A stretch of DNA of 10,339 nucleotides. It comes from Pelagibacteraceae bacterium TMED146. GTDB taxonomy: Bacteria > Pseudomonadota > Alphaproteobacteria > Pelagibacterales > Pelagibacteraceae. The first letter of the stretch is position 1; every line of letters begins with the position of its first letter. Under the pieces are notes generated by a model. It saw only the letters and a list, made by a program, of their open reading frames with translations. It was not told the origin of the DNA and searched no databases. A program made the position numbers and the translations under genes. Location of the stretch: NCBI GenBank assembly GCA_002171085.1, contig NHGV01000010.1, forward strand, positions 35,835 to 46,173, written 5' to 3'. Shown here in pieces: positions 5,998 through 10,339 of the stretch.

Positions 5998-6702
5998 TTA
6001 TTGACCAGATACTATATCCGATTCTCCTTTAGGTCTATCACCTTCCAAATAATCACCTGTAACCAAAAAATAAACGGTTTCTGCAATATTCGTTGCGTGA
6101 TCGCCAATTCTTTCTAAATTTTTAGACATAAACATCATTTGAGAACATGCTGCTGCACCACTACCATCACTAGATTTTTCTATGCACTTTAAAATTGAGT
6201 TCATACAAATATCAACTAAAGTATCAATCTCTTCATCTGCATACCAAACCTGCTCAGCTAATTTAGCATCGCGATTTAAGAATGCGTCTAAAACAAATTT
6301 AACATTTTTTTGAACTTTTACAGATGCTGCGCTAAAATTTTTATTTATATCATCAACTATATTTTGATCTAAATGACGTGATCGCTTTGCAATGTTTTTA
6401 GATAAATCACCAATTCGCTCTAAATCAGAAGAAATCTTCATTGCAGATACTGTCTCTCTTAAGTCAATAGCAAGAGGTTGACGCATAGTAAGAAGATTAA
6501 CAACCTGTTGTTCGATACTTTTTTCTAGATCATCAATTCTGTCATCTTTTCCAACAATTGCATCTGCAAATCCTTGGTCTTGCTTTAATGCAGCTTCAGT
6601 AGCATCTTTAATTTGTCTTTCTGCAAGTGAGCCCATCTTTGCAATGGTATTTTTGAGTATACTTAATTGTTCATCATATGATTTTACGATATGTTCATTC
6701 AT
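5998..6702 (-). CDS. phoU: Phosphate signalling protein PhoU
   Basis: The 234-residue cytoplasmic protein is made of two three-helix PhoU repeats (about 5-105 and 115-215). Each repeat carries the metal-binding signature: DLERIGDLSKNIAKR (93-107) and NLERIGDHATNIAET (195-209). PhoU connects the Pst transporter with the PhoR-PhoB pair and represses the Pho response when phosphate is ample. I place the start at the ATG at 6700-6702, giving MNEHIVKSYDEQL, which matches the usual PhoU N-terminus. A longer frame opens at a TTG (6712-6714), overlapping the end of pstB, but it adds only four residues, and the purine-rich AGGAAGG in the pstB end almost touches that TTG, too close to act as its ribosome site. 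With the ATG, four bases separate it from the pstB stop. Co-transcribed with pstSCAB and phoB. Confidence 0.95.
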   Translation of the reverse strand: MNEHIVKSYDEQLSILKNTIAKMGSLAERQIKDATEAALKQDQGFADAIVGKDDRIDDLEKSIEQQVVNLLTMRQPLAIDLRETVSAMKISSDLERIGDLSKNIAKRSRHLDQNIVDDINKNFSAASVKVQKNVKFVLDAFLNRDAKLAEQVWYADEEIDTLVDICMNSILKCIEKSSDGSGAAACSQMMFMSKNLERIGDHATNIAETVYFLVTGDYLEGDRPKGESDIVSGQ

Positions 6703-6706
6703 AATT

Positions 6707-7465
6707 TTAACCAAACCTTCCTGTTATATAATCTTGTGTCATTTGGTTCTCTGGATTTTTAAATATTTTGTCCGTAAAATCAAATTCTATTAATTTTCCT
6801 AAATGAAAAAAGCCTGTATGCTGAGATACTCTAGCAGCCTGCGCCATGGAATGAGTAACAATGGCTATTGTATATGATGACTTTAAATCATCTATTAAAG
6901 TTTCAATTTTAGCAGTTGCAATGGGATCCAGGGCAGAACAAGGCTCATCCATCAAGATAACCTCAGGGTTAATTGAAATAGCTCGAGCTATACATAGTCG
7001 TTGTTGCTGACCTCCTGATAATCCTGTTCCTGGCTGATCTAACCGATCCTTTACCTCGTCCCATAAAGCAGCTTTTTTTAAACTTGTTTCAACAATTTCA
7101 TCCATGTGAGTTTTATCTTTTGCAATTCCATGAATAGTTGGTCCATAAGATATATTTTCATAAATACTTTTTGGAAATGGATTTGGTTTTTGAAAAACCA
7201 TTCCTACTTTTTCTCTAAGTTGAACAACATCAACGGATTTGTCATAAATATCTTTTCCATCAATTTCTATGTTTCCACTAACTTTACAAATATCAATGAC
7301 ATCATTCATACGATTTAGACATCTAATGAATGTTGATTTTCCGCATCCAGATGGTCCAATTAAAGCTGTTACTTGCTTTTCAGCAACATTTAAATCAACA
7401 TCAAACAATGCTTGTTTTGGCCCATAAAAAACTGATACTTTTTTAGCGACAATTTTATTACTCAT
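6707..7465 (-). CDS. pstB: Phosphate ABC transporter ATP-binding protein PstB
   Basis: The 252-residue ATPase has every ABC landmark: Walker [10 protein letters not shown] (37-45), Q-loop FQKPNPFP (91-98), signature LSGGQQQR (149-156), Walker [13 protein letters not shown] (169-180) and switch histidine IVTHS (202-206). The [15 protein letters not shown] and NRMND stretches are specific to PstB. Two subunits power phosphate import through PstC and PstA. The start is the ATG at 7463-7465 (MSNKIVAKK), one base after the pstA stop. A longer frame begins at TTG 7481-7483, but AAAGGA lies between the two, at nine bases before the ATG, so the ATG is favoured. The length equals the family norm. It is followed by phoU after four bases. 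Confidence 0.97.
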   Translation of the reverse strand: MSNKIVAKKVSVFYGPKQALFDVDLNVAEKQVTALIGPSGCGKSTFIRCLNRMNDVIDICKVSGNIEIDGKDIYDKSVDVVQLREKVGMVFQKPNPFPKSIYENISYGPTIHGIAKDKTHMDEIVETSLKKAALWDEVKDRLDQPGTGLSGGQQQRLCIARAISINPEVILMDEPCSALDPIATAKIETLIDDLKSSYTIAIVTHSMAQAARVSQHTGFFHLGKLIEFDFTDKIFKNPENQMTQDYITGRFG

Positions 7466-7466
7466 T

Positions 7467-8732
7467 TTACCATTTCCTTTCAAATTTTTGTCTAGCCCAA
7501 ACAGCTAGAGAGTTCATAATAATTAAAAAACCAATTAGCAACATGATAGTTGCTGAAGTTTTTTCAACAAATCCTCTCTCTGCAGACTCAGACCATAAAT
7601 AAATCTGAACAGGAAGAGAAGTTGATGGATCAGTTGGAACACTTGGCACGTCTACCACAAACGCTACCATACCAATTAATAGTAAAGGCGCTGTTTCTCC
7701 TAAGGCTTGAGCCAAGCCGATAATAGTTCCAGATAAAGTACCTGGCATAGCGAGTGGAACAACATGATGCATTACAGTTTGAACTCTTGATGCTCCAACA
7801 GCAAGTGCACCCTCACGAATTGAAGGGGGAACGGCTTTTAATGATGCCCTGCAAGCAATAATAATGGTTGGCAATGTCATTAAAGACAGCGTAATTCCAC
7901 CTACTAAAGATGTAGATCTTGGTAGTCCAAAAACACTAAGAAGCATTCCCAATCCTAATAGACCAAAAACAATTGATGGAACAGCTGCTAAATTATTAAT
8001 ATTAATTTCTATAATATCAGTAAAAGTATTTTTTGGAGCAAATTCTTCCAAGTAAACTGCTGCCATTAAAGCAATTGGAAAAGCAATCATTAGACAAATT
8101 ATAATTGAAAAGAAGGATCCTATAACTGCACCTGCAACACCAGCTATTTCTGGGTCTCTAGAATCTCCGGAAAAGAAAAAGTAATTTCCAAATGCAGTTC
8201 CAATTTTTCCTTGCTCTACTAAATTATCGTAAACATTTAATTGAAAATTGTTTAATCTTCTTCTATCTTCTGGGATATCTCTTGGGAAATTTCCTTTATG
8301 TAACTGATCTAAATCATCTGAAGCCGTCAGTTCAATTGTAACCTTTTGTCCAAGTAGCTCCGGATTATTTAATAAATAATTTTTTATTTCTGTTTCATAA
8401 TTTCCACTTAAAAGTGTTTTAACACCTTTTTCTTCTTCATCATTTTTATATGGAAATAGTCCTGTTGCTGCTTTATAGGTTACATCAAAAAATTCAGCCT
8501 CTTTGATTTGTTTCAATGTTGGATTTTTCACATCTCCTAGTTCTAAAAGCTCCTTATTAAAATCAACTTCAGTCATAATAGTTGTCTTGATAAAAGCGGT
8601 ACTTCCTGTGGAAAATACTTTAAATAACAAAAGACATACAAAAAATATGGAGATTGCAATTGCACCGATACCCAAAAACCTAAAACGTTTTTCAGAAGCG
8701 TATCTTTTTTTTAACCTTTGTTCTCTAGTCAT
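7467..8732 (-). CDS. pstA: Phosphate ABC transporter permease PstA (long alphaproteobacterial form)
   Basis: PstA is one of two inner-membrane permeases of the Pst importer. At 421 residues it is well over 100 longer than E. coli PstA because of an N-terminal extension of the kind known as DUF3333 in alphaproteobacteria: a first membrane segment (about 18-40), then a soluble, probably periplasmic stretch (about 45-195) rich in charged residues. The permease core follows, with hydrophobic segments near 198-228, 248-269, 274-296, 330-357 and 394-413. The cytoplasmic coupling loop that docks on PstB is [28 protein letters not shown] (304-331 region; EGALAVGA as the EAA motif). [11 protein letters not shown] (344-354) is a typical PstA stretch. 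The ATG overlaps the pstC stop by eight bases (ATGACTAG) with only a weak GAGA upstream, which suggests coupling. The gene stops one base before pstB starts. Confidence 0.95.
   Translation of the reverse strand: MTREQRLKKRYASEKRFRFLGIGAIAISIFFVCLLLFKVFSTGSTAFIKTTIMTEVDFNKELLELGDVKNPTLKQIKEAEFFDVTYKAATGLFPYKNDEEEKGVKTLLSGNYETEIKNYLLNNPELLGQKVTIELTASDDLDQLHKGNFPRDIPEDRRRLNNFQLNVYDNLVEQGKIGTAFGNYFFFSGDSRDPEIAGVAGAVIGSFFSIIICLMIAFPIALMAAVYLEEFAPKNTFTDIIEININNLAAVPSIVFGLLGLGMLLSVFGLPRSTSLVGGITLSLMTLPTIIIACRASLKAVPPSIREGALAVGASRVQTVMHHVVPLAMPGTLSGTIIGLAQALGETAPLLLIGMVAFVVDVPSVPTDPSTSLPVQIYLWSESAERGFVEKTSATIMLLIGFLIIMNSLAVWARQKFERKW
7475..7480 (-). promoter_or_regulatory. Ribosome binding site that sets the pstB start
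   Basis: AAAGGA on the minus strand lies in the last codons of pstA, nine bases before the ATG at 7463-7465. It lies downstream of the alternative TTG (7481-7483) and so cannot serve it. This decides in favour of the shorter PstB. Confidence 0.6.
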
Positions 8733-10128
8733 ATTTTTCTCTATATTTTTTTACAATTCTCAGGGCTATGAAATTTAAAATTAATGTTAAAACAAATAGT
8801 GTAAGCCCAAGCGCAAAGGCTGATTGGGTTTTGGCACTTGTAAACTCTTGGTCTCCTACTAAAATCATTACAATTTGAGTTGTTATTGTTGTAGTCGCTT
8901 CAAGTGGATTGATTGTTAAATTTGCAGCTAAACCTGCCGCCATCACGACAATCATTGTTTCACCTACCGCTCTTGAAACTGCTAAAAGAATTGACCCAAC
9001 AATTCCTGGTAACGCTGCTGGAAAAACAACTTTTTTTATCGTTTCAGATTTAGTTGCGCCCATCGCATAAGATCCCTCTCTAAGAGATTGTGGAACTGCA
9101 TTGATTACATCATCAGATAATGATGAAACAAATGGAATAATCATGACGCCCATCACTAAACCTGCGGCTAGAGCACTTTCAGAAGATACCTCTAAACCAA
9201 TCGAATCTCCAATCACTCTAAAAAATGGACCAACAGTTAAAGCTGCAAAAAAACCATAAACAACAGTTGGCACCCCTGCTAAAATTTCAATAATTGGTTT
9301 ACCCCATTTTCTTTGCTTTGTTGTTGCGTATTCTGCAAGATAAATTCCCGAGTAAAGACCGATTGGTACAGCAACGCACATTGCGATAAATGCTATAAAG
9401 GCTGTTCCCGCAAATAGAGGAACAGCTCCAAAAGCTTCTTTTAAATCCTTGGCTTCTTGCGGAGTTAGATTTGTTGGATCACTTATAAAGGCCTTTTGTG
9501 GAGACCATCCTAAACCAAAGAAAAAATCTAATGGATTAATCTTTGAAAAAAATTGAATGGTTTCAAATAATAATGAAAAAATAATTCCTATAGTTGTAAG
9601 AATTGCTGCTACAGATGATAAAAAAAGAATAACAGTTAGGGTTTTCTCAACACGTTCTCTTGCATGAACATTTTTATTGATTTGATTATAAGCAAATAAA
9701 GATGTTGCAATTATTGCACAAAAAAACAATATAATTTTTGCACCCTGTGAAATTGATAATAAATTTTTATAAGTTATTGCACCAGCCTCGATTCCTTTGG
9801 TAATTTGACCAGAAAAATTACCTTGTGCAAAAGATACAATTTGAGAATAAATTAAATTTAATTCATCTTTTGACAATTCGTTAAGTGATGAAATTTGAAT
9901 TTTATTTTCGATAACATTTTTTAAAATTAAGGGTTCAGAAACTGTCCAAATTGAAATTATAACTAAAGCAGGTAAGGCACACCAAAGTGCTTGATAATAT
10001 CCATAAAAATGAGGAAGCGCTTTTGGCTCAAATGTCCCATTTGTAGTAACTTTTTTTATTCTTGATTTTCCAAAATAAAAGCTTGTTAAACCAAAAAGAA
10101 TTAGAGCTAGGATAAGAATTGAATTCAA
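8725..10128 (-). CDS. pstC: Phosphate ABC transporter permease PstC (long form, probable TTG start)
   Basis: PstC pairs with PstA as the membrane channel for phosphate. The product of 467 residues is longer than the roughly 320-residue E. coli protein because of an N-terminal extension (about 1-185) with three extra hydrophobic segments near 3-20, 50-65 and 130-147. The core has segments near 163-188, 236-262, 280-302, 318-336, 375-400 and 435-460, plus the PstB-docking loop SLREGSYAMGATKSETIKKVVFP (348-370 region, EGSYAMGA as EAA motif) and SRAVGETMIVVMAAG (385-399). No ATG or GTG lies near the N-terminus. I choose TTG 10126-10128 because AGAGGA lies just upstream and because the protein then begins with its first membrane helix. 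The longer frame from TTG 10177-10179 would start inside a hairpin. The gene ends with TAG inside the pstA start. The exact start is less certain than the identity. Confidence 0.93.
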   Translation of the reverse strand: MNSILILALILFGLTSFYFGKSRIKKVTTNGTFEPKALPHFYGYYQALWCALPALVIISIWTVSEPLILKNVIENKIQISSLNELSKDELNLIYSQIVSFAQGNFSGQITKGIEAGAITYKNLLSISQGAKIILFFCAIIATSLFAYNQINKNVHARERVEKTLTVILFLSSVAAILTTIGIIFSLLFETIQFFSKINPLDFFFGLGWSPQKAFISDPTNLTPQEAKDLKEAFGAVPLFAGTAFIAFIAMCVAVPIGLYSGIYLAEYATTKQRKWGKPIIEILAGVPTVVYGFFAALTVGPFFRVIGDSIGLEVSSESALAAGLVMGVMIIPFVSSLSDDVINAVPQSLREGSYAMGATKSETIKKVVFPAALPGIVGSILLAVSRAVGETMIVVMAAGLAANLTINPLEATTTITTQIVMILVGDQEFTSAKTQSAFALGLTLFVLTLILNFIALRIVKKYREKYD

Positions 10129-10132
10129 AGTT

Positions 10133-10138
10133 TCCTCT
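10133..10138 (-). promoter_or_regulatory. Ribosome binding site supporting the TTG start of pstC
   Basis: AGAGGA on the minus strand ends four bases before TTG 10126-10128. It is the only purine-rich stretch near the 5' end of pstC, and it lies 14 bases after the intercistronic hairpin, where ribosomes could reach it with the hairpin folded. Confidence 0.5.
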
Positions 10139-10152
10139 TGGTTAACAGTATT

Positions 10153-10179
10153 TTGAGGGCCTAGTATATAGGCCCTCAA
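10153..10179 (-). promoter_or_regulatory. Intercistronic hairpin between pstS and pstC
   Basis: TTGAGGGCCTA (10153-10163) and TAGGCCCTCAA (10169-10179) are perfect reverse complements, forming an 11-base-pair stem with a five-base loop and a seven-base run (GAGGGCC/GGCCCTC) that is very GC-rich for this genome. It sits in the 64-base spacer between the pstS stop and the pstC start. On the minus strand the next bases are AAATACTG, not a T-run, so it does not look like a full intrinsic terminator. By analogy with other binding-protein transporters, a hairpin here could protect or separate the pstS message so that the binding protein is made in excess over the membrane parts. Partial termination is also possible. 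Confidence 0.65.
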
Positions 10180-10184
10180 TTTAA

Positions 10185-10199
10185 AAACTAGACTAGTTT
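10185..10199. repeat. Short inverted repeat spanning the pstS stop codon
   Basis: AAACTAG (10185-10191) and CTAGTTT (10193-10199) are perfect inverted arms around one base. On the minus strand this reads through the pstS TAG stop and continues into five T, so a small A/U-rich stem (six pairs, three-base loop) followed by a T-run could form 14 bases before the stronger hairpin. The stem is weak and could be chance. Confidence 0.3.
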
Positions 10200-10339
10200 A
10201 ACTTAATTGTTTTAAGTTTAGTTCCAGCAGTTCTTGTCTTTTTGTAAGATTTGCTATCTAGAGGTACTAATCCAATATCAGTTAAATAACCTTTTGGACC
10301 CATAGTTCCTTTAGCAGTAAACTCTTTCAAATATTCTTT
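10193..10339 (-). CDS. pstS: Phosphate-binding protein PstS (C-terminal end only)
   Basis: The last 48 residues are present, running from the window edge to TAG at 10195-10193. They include EYLKEFTAKGTMGPKGYL (2-19) and DIGLVPLD (21-28), which match the C-terminal end of the periplasmic PstS proteins (a GxxGYLxxxGLxPL pattern), followed by a lysine/threonine-rich tail. PstS captures phosphate in the periplasm and delivers it to PstC-PstA. The identification is strongly supported by pstCAB directly downstream. The signal peptide, phosphate-binding residues and any Pho box promoter lie outside the window. The 64-base gap to pstC is the longest non-coding stretch here and holds two inverted repeats. 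Confidence 0.88.
   Translation of the reverse strand, partial: KEYLKEFTAKGTMGPKGYLTDIGLVPLDSKSYKKTRTAGTKLKTIKLN

Noticed and set aside
6703..6714. Longer PhoU starting at TTG inside pstB
   Set aside because: The four added residues are not typical of PhoU and the purine-rich stretch is too close to the TTG; the ATG at 6702 matches the family start.
7184..7200. Perfect 8-bp inverted repeat (TGGTTTTT / AAAAACCA) that resembles an operator
   Set aside because: It lies inside the conserved Q-loop codons of pstB (FQKPNP), where the protein sequence explains it; no position or context suggests a regulatory site.
7106..7318. 70-codon plus-strand frame
   Set aside because: It is antisense to the conserved ATPase part of pstB and has no start signals.
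7864..8055. 63-codon plus-strand frame
   Set aside because: It is antisense to the PstA permease core, with no independent support.
8503..8778. 91-codon plus-strand frame across the pstC-pstA junction
   Set aside because: It is antisense to the PstA N-terminal region and the pstC end; no ribosome site or recognisable motif.

Overview
The window is AT-rich and almost completely packed with genes: only about 150 of 10,339 bases lie between coding regions, and many neighbours overlap or abut. This coding density, the low GC, the long (extended N-terminus) alphaproteobacterial forms of PstA and PstC, and the gene content point to a streamlined marine alphaproteobacterium, most likely of the SAR11 clade (Pelagibacterales). 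The lineage is inferred from style and gene order; no marker gene is present to prove it. I see no tRNA, rRNA, CRISPR array, insertion sequence, or sign of recent transfer.

Layout. (1) Plus strand, 1-1171: the 3' part of an arsenate reductase gene (arsC, LMW-phosphatase type), a four-base-overlapping aquaporin-family channel gene (aqpS-like), and a 70-residue lysine-rich protein of unknown role. A good intrinsic terminator for this strand lies at 1191-1236, inside the 3' end of the convergent ppx gene. (2) Minus strand, 4771-1175: ppk (polyphosphate kinase 1) then ppx (exopolyphosphatase), joined as TAA-ATG with no spacer. (3) Plus strand, 4805-5311: a SixA-like histidine phosphatase, divergent from ppk across only 33 bases and convergent with phoB with a 7-base overlap. 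(4) Minus strand, from the right edge to 5305: pstS (3' end only), pstC, pstA, pstB, phoU, phoB, the classical high-affinity phosphate uptake and Pho control operon. No phoR sensor kinase gene is in the window; it would have to lie upstream of pstS or elsewhere.

How the genes work together. PstSCAB imports phosphate, PhoU links transporter state to signalling and PhoB is the DNA-binding response regulator. Ppk stores phosphate as polyphosphate and Ppx releases it. Arsenate enters cells through phosphate transporters; ArsC reduces it to arsenite and an AqpS-type channel lets arsenite leave, so the arsenic pair is a logical companion of the Pst system. The window therefore reads as one phosphate-handling island: uptake, control, storage, and defence against the toxic phosphate analogue.

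Points worth attention: an 11-bp perfect GC-rich hairpin between pstS and pstC with no U-tract; a probable TTG start for pstC; ATG starts for phoU and pstB that differ from the longest reading frames; a terminator buried in an opposing gene; and a SixA phosphohistidine phosphatase beside PPK1, an enzyme that works through phosphohistidine. I found no convincing evidence of a wholly undescribed system.
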